From an uncultured Bacilli bacterium (GTDB lineage: Bacteria; Bacillota_I; Bacilli_A; RF39; UBA660), in the NCBI GenBank assembly GCA_944363785.1, contig CALVVF010000012.1, positions 1 to 48,951 on the forward strand: a DNA stretch of 48,951 bases, given 5' to 3'. The notes beneath the pieces were generated by a model. The model was given only the letters and a program-made list of their open reading frames with translations. It ran no database searches and was not told where the DNA came from. Positions 10,447 to 18,462 of this stretch are shown piece by piece (the stretch's first letter is position 1; each line of letters opens with the position of its first letter). The position numbers and the translations under genes are program-made.

Positions 10447-10998
10447 ATGGTTTATATTGAAAGTTTAAAAAGTTATATCGGGAAAATAAGTGATGAAGAA
10501 TTTGCAAATTTAGCTAAAAGAATCTATGAAATTACTGATTTTATTTGTGAAGATTACCCGAAATATAAAGAATGGTATTTTTATAAACAACTACCTAGAA
10601 TTTTTACACCAAGTGGTGAGATTTTGTTTGCGAGATCAGACGATGATACTAACACTATATTGGCAATGGCTTGTTTAAAAAAAGATAAAGAAGAAAAGAA
10701 GATTTGTACTTTATATGTGTCAGATCAATGCAGAACTCACCATTTAGGAACAAGGATGGTAGAAGCTTCTATGGATTTTCTAGAAACTACAAAGCCCCTG
10801 ATTACATTAGCAGATTATAAATTACCTATGTTTCAACCAATTATAGATAAATATGGATGGGAATTAACCGAAATTGTTACAGGATTATATAATGGTAGTG
10901 GTAAAGAATTATGCTTTAACGGAACACTTACTAAACAAGCGAACATAGATAAGCAAGAACCATACACCCTGCAGTTGAATGATAAAATATTGTATTAG
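10447..10998 (+). CDS. GNAT-family acetyltransferase-like protein
   Basis: GNAT enzymes move an acetyl group from acetyl-CoA to an amine; the substrate here is unknown. The 183-residue protein has a helical N-terminus, then strands around ILAMACLKK and ICTLYVSDQCRTHHLGTRMVEASMDFL. In this segment RTHHLGTRM stands where the CoA pyrophosphate loop (Q/RxxGxG/A) is expected, though the loop is not canonical. PMFQPIIDKYGWELTEIV matches the usual end of the fold (an object number plus YGF/W). A GAAGGG site precedes the ATG. It is surrounded by decayed DNA and has the AGA/ATA codon bias of the accessory block. Confidence 0.6.
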   Translation: MVYIESLKSYIGKISDEEFANLAKRIYEITDFICEDYPKYKEWYFYKQLPRIFTPSGEILFARSDDDTNTILAMACLKKDKEEKKICTLYVSDQCRTHHLGTRMVEASMDFLETTKPLITLADYKLPMFQPIIDKYGWELTEIVTGLYNGSGKELCFNGTLTKQANIDKQEPYTLQLNDKILY

Positions 10999-11383
10999 AA
11001 ATTGAAAGAGCTAGTGAGCAGATAAAGTTGGTCGATCAGAGTAGGATATATTCTACGTAGAGTTCTATGGAAGTATATTAGGAAAGATAAAATTTTATCA
11101 CCTGATATGAAAATAAAAAATGTTGTTGTTAGAATTTTCAACCTATATCATAGTAGGCTTATCCTATCAAAAAATATTTTTAATAAAGAAAAAGTATTAG
11201 TTAAAATAAATTGGTATGATACTGTAGTTTTAAAAATCTTGTCTTGAACATTTGATAAATAAAATATTCTCTAAAAGAAATAAGAGAAAAATATATGTAT
11301 TTTTCCAAGAATTTATATTCTTATGATGTTATTGATGATAAAGACGATTTTGAGATTGAAATATAGGGTTTTCTGTTATAACA
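10999..11383 (+). pseudogene. Remnants of one or more broken genes
   Basis: A plus frame from about 11047 reads ILRRVLWKYIRKDKILS and continues through a 46-codon open stretch (11107-11247) to a stop. A second piece ending near 11366 reads LKEIREKYMYFSKNLYS and DDKDDFEIEI. Neither piece has a good start and ribosome site, and together they look like a frameshifted, decayed gene of about 110 or more residues. I do not recognise the parent. Confidence 0.4.
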
Positions 11384-11411
11384 TTGATTGTTAAATGAGA
11401 TTGTGTATAAT
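11384..11411 (+). promoter_or_regulatory. Promoter of the unknown gene at 11442
   Basis: TTGATT at 11384-11389, 16 bp, TATAAT at 11406-11411; predicted start about 11418. It overlaps an in-frame upstream ATG at 11388 and so excludes it as the start. Confidence 0.65.
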
Positions 11412-11441
11412 AGTAATATATTTGAAAGGAGAAAAAGCTTT

Positions 11442-12341
11442 ATGATTATACCACGAGAATATAAATATAATTATGATTCAGAAATTTCTAGTGATGAACT
11501 TGAAGTTATAAACAAATTTTTATTTTTTTATAGAAATCAAAGTATTATAGTTGCTGATGAGTATAGACAAGATTTTGGTATGGTCCCATTAGAAAATGAT
11601 AGAATAATATTTAAAACTAATGAAGATGAATGGAAAAGTATAAATTTTTGTAAGAGAATATTTCATGAAGGTAAATCTTATGTAGTAGAATTAGGTTTAC
11701 GGCGCGTCGGACATAGGGAAGATTATCCAAAATGTTTAAGTATACACAAATTTAGGATTATTACAGATGGAAAAGTACATTCTATTATTTTGGATACTGA
11801 AGATATTACAAGAAGGAATATATTATTTAATATTATTAGTATATTTGATGAAAAGAAAATAATATCTCCAGAACAAGCATATTCTAAACAAATGTATACG
11901 GATAAGACATTGCAAAGATTTATTGAAAATCATAAATGGCAAAATATTGATACAGGTATACAGCAAATGCCCCAATTAGCCGATGCCTTATTTATAATTA
12001 GAGAGGGTTTTGAAACTACTTCTTGTTATACTGCTGATTTTGGTACAATTTTATATCAATTACTTTCATTTAGAATGAATAACTATATTGATGGAAAAGA
12101 TTTAAAACAATTAGATGAGTTAATACTAAAATTAGAAAAAACACAATTATTAAAGGTACAACTTTATGAACAATCTAATAACCTAAAATCTTTTCCTACA
12201 AATTCAATCTTACTAAAATCGAATAATTATAATGGTAGAATACATAAATCTCAACAATACACAGTAGATAACACTGAATTACTAGATGAACATAAAGAAT
12301 TAAATCAATATGTAAAAACTTTAAAACCTAAACATAAATAG
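11442..12341 (+). CDS. Unknown protein, 299 residues
   Basis: I do not recognise this family. The start at 11442 is chosen because a promoter overlaps the earlier in-frame ATG and AAAGGAG sits 12-18 bases before this one. The protein is soluble, with no signal peptide or membrane helix. The N-terminal half alternates strands and turns, including VELGLRRVGHREDYPKCLSIHKF. The C-terminal half is helical (ISPEQAYSKQMYTDKTLQRFIENHKW, LDELILKLEKTQLLKVQLYEQ) and ends in a polar tail. It has its own promoter and terminator, so it is probably expressed alone. AGA and ATA codons dominate, as elsewhere in this accessory block. Confidence 0.6.
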   Translation: MIIPREYKYNYDSEISSDELEVINKFLFFYRNQSIIVADEYRQDFGMVPLENDRIIFKTNEDEWKSINFCKRIFHEGKSYVVELGLRRVGHREDYPKCLSIHKFRIITDGKVHSIILDTEDITRRNILFNIISIFDEKKIISPEQAYSKQMYTDKTLQRFIENHKWQNIDTGIQQMPQLADALFIIREGFETTSCYTADFGTILYQLLSFRMNNYIDGKDLKQLDELILKLEKTQLLKVQLYEQSNNLKSFPTNSILLKSNNYNGRIHKSQQYTVDNTELLDEHKELNQYVKTLKPKHK

Positions 12342-12350
12342 AAAAATAGC

Positions 12351-12374
12351 GGTTAATTTCAATTAGCCTTTTTT
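12351..12374 (+). terminator. Terminator of the 11442 gene
   Basis: GGTTAAT pairs with ATTAGCC around TTCA, followed by T6. Confidence 0.75.
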
Positions 12375-12565
12375 ATATGCTCGAAAAAGTTGCTTAGTTA
12401 TTAAACAATAAAGAAGCAATTTAAGAAACACTAAATAAGAGAATTAAGAATATATTAAAGTAAGGATAGCTAATAATAAGTATTCTTAAAATAAATTTAG
12501 TTTATATACTCTCACATAAGTTACAGATAAAGGATATAACTTATCTTTTCTTTTAAATGGTGTTT

Positions 12566-12594
12566 TTGACAAATTAACATAAATATGCTATGCT
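12566..12594 (+). promoter_or_regulatory. Promoter of the histidine-leader operon
   Basis: TTGACA at 12566-12571, 17 bp, TATGCT at 12589-12594. The -35 box and spacing are ideal. Transcription would start near 12601, 24 bases before the leader peptide ATG. The 190 bases between the previous terminator and this box hold nothing I recognise. Confidence 0.8.
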
Positions 12595-12624
12595 TTAGTT
12601 ACTTTATGAAAGGGAGCGATTATT

Positions 12625-12690
12625 ATGTTAAAAAATATAATGCAATTAAATCATCATCATAATAGTCTGCACTTGTTAATACGACATTAA
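12625..12690 (+). CDS. Histidine-rich leader peptide (21 residues)
   Basis: An ATG with AAAGGGAG about eight bases upstream opens a 21-codon frame that ends at TAA 12688-12690. Five of the 21 residues are histidine: codons 10-12 are three CAT in a row, codon 16 is CAC and codon 21 is CAT. No folded protein of this size is expected. Placed between a strong promoter and an intrinsic terminator upstream of a histidyl-tRNA synthetase operon, it has the features of an attenuator leader peptide, in which ribosome stalling at His codons would report a shortage of charged tRNA-His. Confidence 0.8.
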   Translation: MLKNIMQLNHHHNSLHLLIRH

Positions 12691-12752
12691 AATTGTTGTA
12701 GGTACAAGTGCTATTTGTAGTGCTTGTATCTAGCTTATAAATAAACTATTAT

Positions 12753-12784
12753 GCTATGCAAGTACTACTTGTATAGCTTTTTTT
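12753..12784 (+). terminator. Attenuator terminator hairpin
   Basis: GCTATGCAAGT pairs with ACTTGTATAGC (11 bp, one G-U) around ACT, followed by seven T. It lies 26 bases before the M20 peptidase start, so termination here would silence the whole operon. Confidence 0.85.
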
Positions 12785-12809
12785 AATGAATTAAGAAGAG
12801 AGGAATATT

Positions 12810-13865
12810 ATGAAAATTGAAGATATATTAAGTGATTTAATAAAAATTAACACAATTGATGATTTAGAAAATAGAAAGATTATTGACTATTTAGAAGATT
12901 ATTTAAAAAATATTGGTTTTAAAACTGAGTATAAAACAAAGTGTTTAGTTATGAGTATCGGAGAAAATCCTATTCTGTCATTTGTTGGACATACAGATGT
13001 TGTGTCTGTTTCCAATGATTGGAAATATCCACCTTTTGAATTAACACAAGAAGATGATAAGTTAATTGGTCGTGGAGTTTCTGATATGAAAGGTGGAATT
13101 GCAGCATTTCTTTATGTATTAAAACAAATTGATTTAAAAAAACTAAAAAGAGGAATTAGAGTTTGTTTTACTTATGATGAAGAAAATGGTTTTGAGGGTA
13201 TAAAAGAATTAATTACAAAAAAGATAGATTTTTGTGAATATAGTATTATTGGTGAACCAACCAACAATTATCCATGTATTGGTTCTAAAGGATTATTAGA
13301 GTACGAATTAATTTTTAAAGGAACAGCAGTTCATTCTAGTAAACCAATTCCTAACGAATCTAGTAATGAAAATTCTATTTTATTTTTAAACGAACTTTTA
13401 AAGTTAAATGAGTTGTTTCAAAAAGAACAATGTAGTTTATTTGAAATTCCTTTTAATACAATTAATGTTGGTGTGATAAATGGTGGTACTAATATATGTA
13501 CTACTTCTGATTATACTAGAGTTTTATTAGGCTTTAGAATAACTAAAAATTCACAGGATATTGAATTTATCAAAGATTATGTTGATAAATTAATTAATAA
13601 ATACCCAAAAGTAGAATATAAAATTTTAAATGAAATTAAACCATTTTATAATGAGGATTTAATAGTTAAATTTTATGAAGATATATCAAATAAAAATAGA
13701 AAACCATTTTTTGGAGTAAGTGAAGCAAGTTTTATAGATAATAATCGTCTTATTTTAGGACCAGGTCCCGTAACGGCACATGAAAATGATGAATTTATTT
13801 TAAAATCTTCATTAATTGAAACTATAGATATTTATAAAAAGATAATAGAAAGGATTTGTATGTAA
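12810..13865 (+). CDS. M20-family metallopeptidase / amidohydrolase
   Basis: M20 enzymes (ArgE, DapE, PepT and carnosinase-like) cut amide or peptide bonds with two zinc ions. The 351-residue protein shows the expected ligands: GHTDVV (His61, Asp63), SDMKGG (Asp92), DEENG (Glu124 catalytic base, Glu125), GEPT (about 149) and a late His in VTAHENDEF. The lid-domain His is in AVHSSKP. It is the first gene of the operon under the histidine attenuator, followed with a one-base overlap by a GNAT gene and then by a histidyl-tRNA synthetase. The context suggests a reaction that frees histidine (for example from a dipeptide or N-acyl form), but the sequence alone does not show the substrate. Confidence 0.85.
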   Translation: MKIEDILSDLIKINTIDDLENRKIIDYLEDYLKNIGFKTEYKTKCLVMSIGENPILSFVGHTDVVSVSNDWKYPPFELTQEDDKLIGRGVSDMKGGIAAFLYVLKQIDLKKLKRGIRVCFTYDEENGFEGIKELITKKIDFCEYSIIGEPTNNYPCIGSKGLLEYELIFKGTAVHSSKPIPNESSNENSILFLNELLKLNELFQKEQCSLFEIPFNTINVGVINGGTNICTTSDYTRVLLGFRITKNSQDIEFIKDYVDKLINKYPKVEYKILNEIKPFYNEDLIVKFYEDISNKNRKPFFGVSEASFIDNNRLILGPGPVTAHENDEFILKSSLIETIDIYKKIIERICM

Positions 13866-14395
13866 TGGAATATATAAGAAAATTGAATAATAATGATTTT
13901 GAGAATTTTAAGAAAGTTTTTATCGTATTTGAAGCCGAACCTTTTTATGAGGCATGGACGGAAGAGGAATATATTCAAGAATTTTTAGATTTTATAAATA
14001 ATGGGCAAATGTATGGAATATTTTTAGAAAATGATATTTGTGGTTTAATTACTATTAAAGAAAAATATTTAAAATGGGATGAATTAGAAATAGATGTTGA
14101 AAAATCTATTTATCTTTCAGATATAGCAGTTCGTAAGAATGTACGAAATAGAGGTTATGCAACTCGATTAATGCAATATATTATTTCAGAATTTGGAGAA
14201 AATTACGATATTTATATGAGAACGAATTTAGAAAATAGTATGTCTGAAGGAATAGCTTTAAAGAATAATTTTGAACGAATAGAAAATAAAGTAGAAACAG
14301 TTGTTTTTAAAAGAACTAGGACAGATATACCAGAATCTGACAAAAGAAAATATTTGATCAGAAGGAGGAATAAATATGAAGATACAGAATGTTAA
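13865..14395 (+). CDS. GNAT-family N-acetyltransferase
   Basis: The protein has the GNAT fold: MEYIRKLNNNDFENFKKVF at the start, YGIFLENDICGLITI as the central strands, and IYLSDIAVRKNVRNRGYATRLMQYIISEF, where NRGYAT is the acetyl-CoA pyrophosphate loop. I start it at the ATG overlapping the stop of the M20 gene (TAATG), with GAAAGGA upstream, rather than at a TTG nine bases earlier. It runs 20 bases into the hisS2-type gene, so the three are translationally coupled. The acceptor is unknown; being co-regulated by histidine supply, it may act on a histidine derivative or on a product of the M20 enzyme. Confidence 0.8.
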   Translation: MEYIRKLNNNDFENFKKVFIVFEAEPFYEAWTEEEYIQEFLDFINNGQMYGIFLENDICGLITIKEKYLKWDELEIDVEKSIYLSDIAVRKNVRNRGYATRLMQYIISEFGENYDIYMRTNLENSMSEGIALKNNFERIENKVETVVFKRTRTDIPESDKRKYLIRRRNKYEDTEC

Positions 14396-15668
14396 AGGTG
14401 GATATGATTATTTACCTAAAGAACAAAAAATAAGAAATTATATCAATGATATTTTAAGAAAAATATTTGAAGAATATGGCTATAATTCCATTGAAACGCC
14501 TATTTTATGTTATTACGATATTTTAAGTGATAAATATGATAAGGAAAGTGATATTTTAAAAGAAATATATAAACTATCTGATCAAGGCGACCGAGAACTA
14601 GGATTAAGATATGATTTAACAGTTCCATTTGCAAAATTTGTTGCATTAAATAAAAATAAAATTTCCTTCCCCTTTAAAAGATATGAAATCGCAAAAGTAT
14701 TTAGAGACGGACCTGTTAAAATAGGAAGGGACAGAGAATTTACCCAATGTGATGTTGATGTGGTTGGATTGCCAGGACAATTAATTGAGGCTGAGTTATT
14801 GACGTTATTTAAAAGAGTTTTTGATCAGTTAAATATAGATATTTATATTGAGTATAACAGTAGAAATTTAATGAATGGTTTAATTTTAGAAAGTAAGATA
14901 GATGAACAATTATTACCAGCTGTAACGACTATAATTGATAAAATGAAAAAAATTACTGTTGATGAATTCAAAAAGTATTTAAAGGAATTAGCTCTAACAG
15001 ATTCACAAATAGAAGAGTTAGAAAATAATTTGAATTTAAGTTTGGAAGAACTTAATAAAAAATTTGATAATACATCGAGCAAATACATCAAAATTGGATT
15101 AACTGAATTAAATGCTTTATATGAGTATATAAATGAACTTGGTATGTCTAAAATTTGTATTTTCACTCCATCTTTAGCAAGAGGTCAAAATTATTATACT
15201 GGAAATGTGTTTGAAGTTTTTGATAAAAAACAAAGAGTGAGTGGTAGTATTGGTGCAGGTGGACGATATGATAAAATGGTTACTAATTTTATTAATGATG
15301 GAACTGAGTATCCAACAGTAGGAATTAGTTTTGGATTATCATCAATATATGAGTTATTAAAGAATAATGAGATGTTTGGGGATAGATCAGATATTGATTT
15401 TTATATAATACCAATGAATACAAATATTGAATGTTTGAAATTAGGTAATAGTTTGAGAGAATTTGGTTATAAAGTTGAAATTGAAATGCAAGAAAGAAAA
15501 TTGAAGAAAAGTCTTAATTATGCTAATAAAGAAAAAATTCCCTTTGTTATAATATTAGGGGAAAATGAATTAGAAAGTAATAAGTTCAATTTAAAAGATA
15601 TGTTTAATAATAAGGAAATAGTTATTCATTTAGACGATTTATCAAAGATAAGAGAAATAGTCAAATAG
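14376..15668 (+). CDS. hisS: Histidyl-tRNA synthetase, HisS2 type
   Basis: Class II synthetase that charges tRNA-His. Motif 2 reads RYEIAKVFRDGPVKIGRDREFTQCDVDVVG, the histidine signature appears in LARGQNYYTGNVFEVF, motif 3 is in YPTVGISFGLSSIYELL, and the C-terminal anticodon-binding domain begins near FYIIPMNTNIECL. The opening KIQNVKGGYDYLPKEQKIRN and KVFRDGPVKIGR match the second histidyl-tRNA synthetase (HisS2) known from Bacillus cereus-group bacteria better than the usual HisS with its GMRYERPQKGRYREF-type motif. It is the last gene of the attenuator-controlled operon. AGGAGGAATAAAT precedes the start. Whether the genome has a second, housekeeping hisS cannot be seen in this window. 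Confidence 0.9.
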   Translation: MKIQNVKGGYDYLPKEQKIRNYINDILRKIFEEYGYNSIETPILCYYDILSDKYDKESDILKEIYKLSDQGDRELGLRYDLTVPFAKFVALNKNKISFPFKRYEIAKVFRDGPVKIGRDREFTQCDVDVVGLPGQLIEAELLTLFKRVFDQLNIDIYIEYNSRNLMNGLILESKIDEQLLPAVTTIIDKMKKITVDEFKKYLKELALTDSQIEELENNLNLSLEELNKKFDNTSSKYIKIGLTELNALYEYINELGMSKICIFTPSLARGQNYYTGNVFEVFDKKQRVSGSIGAGGRYDKMVTNFINDGTEYPTVGISFGLSSIYELLKNNEMFGDRSDIDFYIIPMNTNIECLKLGNSLREFGYKVEIEMQERKLKKSLNYANKEKIPFVIILGENELESNKFNLKDMFNNKEIVIHLDDLSKIREIVK

Positions 15669-15774
15669 TTATGGTATACTTATTGTATAAATTAATCTTA
15701 ATAAAAATTTTTGGATGTGTATCTTTATGATATCAGTAGGAAATTAGTTGAGCTAATTGACTTTAAATAAAGAT

Positions 15775-15800
15775 AAGGTTAATTTTGATTAACCTTTTTT
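15775..15800 (+). terminator. Terminator of the M20-GNAT-hisS operon
   Basis: AAGGTTAA pairs with TTAACCTT around TTTTGA, ending in T6. A second small hairpin (AATTAG/CTAATT) lies about 30 bases upstream. Confidence 0.8.
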
Positions 15801-15880
15801 ATTTGCTTTTGAGTTTATTAAAAATATGATACTATATAAACATAATCTAAGTTGGATTTTAGAGGAGAGTTGTTAATAAA

Positions 15881-16480
15881 ATGAAAACGATATATTTTAT
15901 GAGGCATTCTGAGCCGTTAAAAATAGTTAATATAAATAATAGTGATTCCTTACAAGTTCAAAATGAAAAATGGGGATTGACCATTAACGGCGAAAAACTA
16001 GCAGAAAAAAAGAGCCAGCTAAATGAACTTGCCAATTTTGACATCGTAATTTCTTCTAACTATGTAAGAGCAATATCAACGGCTAAATATTTTACAAGAG
16101 ATAAATTATATGTTGATGAGAATTTTGGCGAAAGAAAATTTGGTATAAATAAGTGGGAGGACTTAGCAGAAGATTTTGAAAAGAAACAATTTGATGACTT
16201 TGATTATAAATTATCTTGTGGTGAATCAATAAATGAAGTAATTCATCGAGAGTATAATTCATTAATCAATATTCTCAATAGTTACTATGATAAAAAGGTA
16301 TTGATTGTAGGTCATTCAACAGCATTAGCGAGTTTATTTAGTAAATGGTGTGAAGTTAATTATACAGGTAGTTATAAATTTAATGGAAAAGAATTTTTTG
16401 ATGGAAAATGGGATTATTGTGAAGTTTTTAAATTAGAATTTGATGATCATAATCATTTAATCGATATACAAAATATATAA
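15881..16480 (+). CDS. Histidine phosphatase superfamily protein
   Basis: Branch-1 histidine phosphatases (phosphoglycerate-mutase-like) form a phosphohistidine intermediate. The N-terminus IYFMRHSEP carries the catalytic Arg-His, with Ser in place of the usual Gly (RHS for RHG). VISSNYVRAISTAKYF supplies the second Arg, FGERKFGINKWEDL the acid loop, and VLIVGHSTALASLF the second His. The length of 199 is normal. It lies behind the hisS operon terminator with an AGAGGAGAG ribosome site, and the unknown gene at 16500 follows 19 bases later. The substrate is unknown. Confidence 0.85.
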   Translation: MKTIYFMRHSEPLKIVNINNSDSLQVQNEKWGLTINGEKLAEKKSQLNELANFDIVISSNYVRAISTAKYFTRDKLYVDENFGERKFGINKWEDLAEDFEKKQFDDFDYKLSCGESINEVIHREYNSLINILNSYYDKKVLIVGHSTALASLFSKWCEVNYTGSYKFNGKEFFDGKWDYCEVFKLEFDDHNHLIDIQNI

Positions 16481-16499
16481 TCTGTTTAGGAGATAGTTT

Positions 16500-16994
16500 A
16501 TGAACAAGTATGTAAAAGTGATGTTTGATACTACTTCTGGTGCGAAAAGTGATTTTGAATATAAAGTTAATGAAGTTAATATAAGCAGTAATTGGAATCC
16601 AACAGCTGAAAAAGGTAGAGATTTTGGTGGTTTTAATTATGCAACAGAAGATTGTATATTAAGATGGTTGCACCGGGGAGATACAATTTATGATGTTGAA
16701 GTTCCTAAAGATGCAGAAGTTGTTAAATTAGATGGTGCAACAATAGTATATAGGACTAATAAAATTATTATAAGGAATCCAAGAAAAGTAGATGATGAAT
16801 TAGCATTATATTTTTATAAAATTTCTAAAATACCAGAAAAATCTTATTATAAAGCCTTAGGTGCTGTTAGTCTTATGAATTATATAAAAACAGCTTATAC
16901 AATACTTAAAGAAAAAGTGAATAAAAACAATATTGATGATGTTTTAGAAGAATTGAACATGAAGTATATAAATCTAGAAGAATTAGGTAAATAA
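16500..16994 (+). CDS. Unknown conserved-looking protein, 164 residues
   Basis: I recognise the sequence style from accessory regions of gut Bacillota but cannot name a function. It is soluble. The strand-rich N-terminal part contains FGGFNYATEDCILRWLHRGDTIYDVEVPKDAEVV, with several conserved-looking polar residues (His-Arg-Gly-Asp). The C-terminal third is helical, with YYKALGAVSLMNYIKTAYTILKEKVNKNNIDDVLEEL. It lies 19 bases after the histidine phosphatase with its own AGGAGA ribosome site, so the two are probably one transcript. No catalytic role should be assumed. Confidence 0.65.
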   Translation: MNKYVKVMFDTTSGAKSDFEYKVNEVNISSNWNPTAEKGRDFGGFNYATEDCILRWLHRGDTIYDVEVPKDAEVVKLDGATIVYRTNKIIIRNPRKVDDELALYFYKISKIPEKSYYKALGAVSLMNYIKTAYTILKEKVNKNNIDDVLEELNMKYINLEELGK

Positions 16995-17052
16995 TAAAAA
17001 ATATAATGATTATTCGTTCTTATAAAATAACTATATTGTAATAGAATATAGT

Positions 17053-17430
17053 ATGAATGAAAAGTTAGATAGATTAAAGGATATTAAAACAGAAAATATT
17101 ATATGGGTTATCTACATTGGGATTATTTTGCTTAGTTGGTATGCTAATAGTAAGGAAAAGAGAGCTATATTGTATGATGATAAAAAAAGTAGGGAAGAAT
17201 ATCAGCGATTAATTATTTGTATTTTTTCTATTCTCGTGGTAATCTATTATTACTTTGTTAAAAGTAGTTATGAAAGTGTGCAAGAATTAAACTCCTGTGA
17301 TACTCTGAAAAAGAAAAGATTAACAGAAGCTTCATTTATAGGATCTGTTTTAGTTTTTATTAGTGGTCTTATATTTTTAGGAATTGCTATTCTTGATGAA
17401 GATATTGATGTAGAGATTGCTTTTAATTAG
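17053..17430 (+). CDS. Small membrane protein, unknown
   Basis: A 125-residue protein with three likely membrane helices (about 17-32, 51-69 and 94-113) separated by charged loops. One loop is strongly basic (KEKRAILYDDKKSREEYQR), and the C-terminus is acidic (LDEDIDVEIAFN). The ribosome site before the ATG is weak. It shares the AGA/ATA codon bias of its neighbours in the accessory block. No family recognised. Confidence 0.5.
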   Translation: MNEKLDRLKDIKTENIIWVIYIGIILLSWYANSKEKRAILYDDKKSREEYQRLIICIFSILVVIYYYFVKSSYESVQELNSCDTLKKKRLTEASFIGSVLVFISGLIFLGIAILDEDIDVEIAFN

Positions 17431-17473
17431 CTTGAGGCATGTTGATATTTAATTTTGTAAAGAGGTTAATTTT

Positions 17474-18259
17474 ATGGAGAAAGAAGAATTAAGAAATCGT
17501 CTATTTGAACGATACTTTGAAGAAATAGATGGTATTTATATTTATGCTGGTGATTTTGTTTCAAGGTTGTCTTTTATTCATGATTTATATCAGAATTTAA
17601 ATGAGTTATGTGTAAGTAATATGGAGTATTTTGATTGCTTTGATTCTATAGAAAAGATTAAAGTGATTGAGCATAAGTCAAAACCGTTTTTAATTTTAAA
17701 AAAGCGGAGTTGGAATTATGGAATTATTGATATTGAAGAGAAAAAAAGTATTACAGAAGAGGAGTTTAAAAATATTTTTGATGAAGATTTCTTTGTAGAA
17801 AATTTTGGGGAAAGAAAAGGAAATGAAAGCTGTTTTTGCTTTTATCATGTTGATCAGTATCAAGGAAATATCGAGGAATTAGTGAAATTTTATTTTGATA
17901 ATTATTCTATATTTACTTTACCAACTGAATTATATTATTGTCATGAAATTGGAGAAGCATGGACTTATTTTTCGATTAATTTAGCTCATGGTACGGCTCA
18001 ATTAGGATTTCAAACTCCTGATCAGTTTTTATATGAACAATTGTTTTTACAGCATGATTTAACCCCTTCAAGGATGCAAGATGCTGTTAGTAAAATCGGA
18101 AAAGAAAGAATACAAGAAATGTTTAACCAGATAAAGGAAATAAAATTACCTGTAAAGATTATTCCAGAAATTTTACTTCCTTATTTGGATTTATCTTTAC
18201 AAAATAAAGAGATGGATTTAGTGGGTAATCAGAAATTAATGGTTAAAAAAACGATTTAA
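17474..18259 (+). CDS. Unknown protein, 261 residues
   Basis: No family recognised. The protein is soluble and rich in aromatic and acidic residues. Visible landmarks are FERYFEEIDGIYIYAGDFVSRLSF near the start, a FCFYHVDQYQGNIEELVKFYF strand-helix stretch, and LYYCHEIGEAWTYFSINLAHGTAQLGFQ, whose His and Glu residues look conserved but do not form a motif I can name. The helical C-terminus reads RIQEMFNQIKEIKLPVKIIPEILL. AGAGG precedes the ATG. It is the last gene of the accessory block before the alcohol dehydrogenase. Confidence 0.6.
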   Translation: MEKEELRNRLFERYFEEIDGIYIYAGDFVSRLSFIHDLYQNLNELCVSNMEYFDCFDSIEKIKVIEHKSKPFLILKKRSWNYGIIDIEEKKSITEEEFKNIFDEDFFVENFGERKGNESCFCFYHVDQYQGNIEELVKFYFDNYSIFTLPTELYYCHEIGEAWTYFSINLAHGTAQLGFQTPDQFLYEQLFLQHDLTPSRMQDAVSKIGKERIQEMFNQIKEIKLPVKIIPEILLPYLDLSLQNKEMDLVGNQKLMVKKTI

Positions 18260-18462
18260 ATGTATTTATCCTCTTTCTTCTTTTTGTTATATGAGAAGTG
18301 AAATGGTAATGAAATCTTTAAAAAAAACTTATTAATTCATGTTAAAGAAAGGTTGTTTGTCGATTATTTTGTCCAATTATGGTAATTTATGGATAAAATT
18401 AAACAATTTTTCTTTTTTCTTTTTTTTAATCTGTTATACTGAAAGTGAAAGTAGGTGTAAGT

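Larger units (their letters stand above)
12601..12784 (+). promoter_or_regulatory. Histidine-responsive transcription attenuator (leader RNA)
   Basis: Five segments can pair in two exclusive ways. Segment 1 (12669-12676, GCACTTGT) pairs with 2 (12704-12711, ACAAGTGC), and 3 (12719-12729) then pairs with 4 (12756-12766) over 11 bp. Alternatively 2 (12704-12712) pairs with 3 (12719-12727), and 4 then joins 5 (12767-12777) in an 11-bp terminator followed by T7 (12778-12784). A ribosome stalled at the CAT triplet would leave segment 1 free, favouring 1:2 and 3:4, which is readthrough. A ribosome reaching the stop codon would cover segment 1, favouring 2:3 and 4:5, which is termination. The pairings are seen directly; the regulation is inferred. 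Confidence 0.75.

Noticed and set aside
9830..18444. Direct repeat of the ssrA 3' end that would mark an att site
   Set aside because: No second copy of the GATTCTCCTCATCTCCACCA end was found by reading through the block, and no integrase gene is present.
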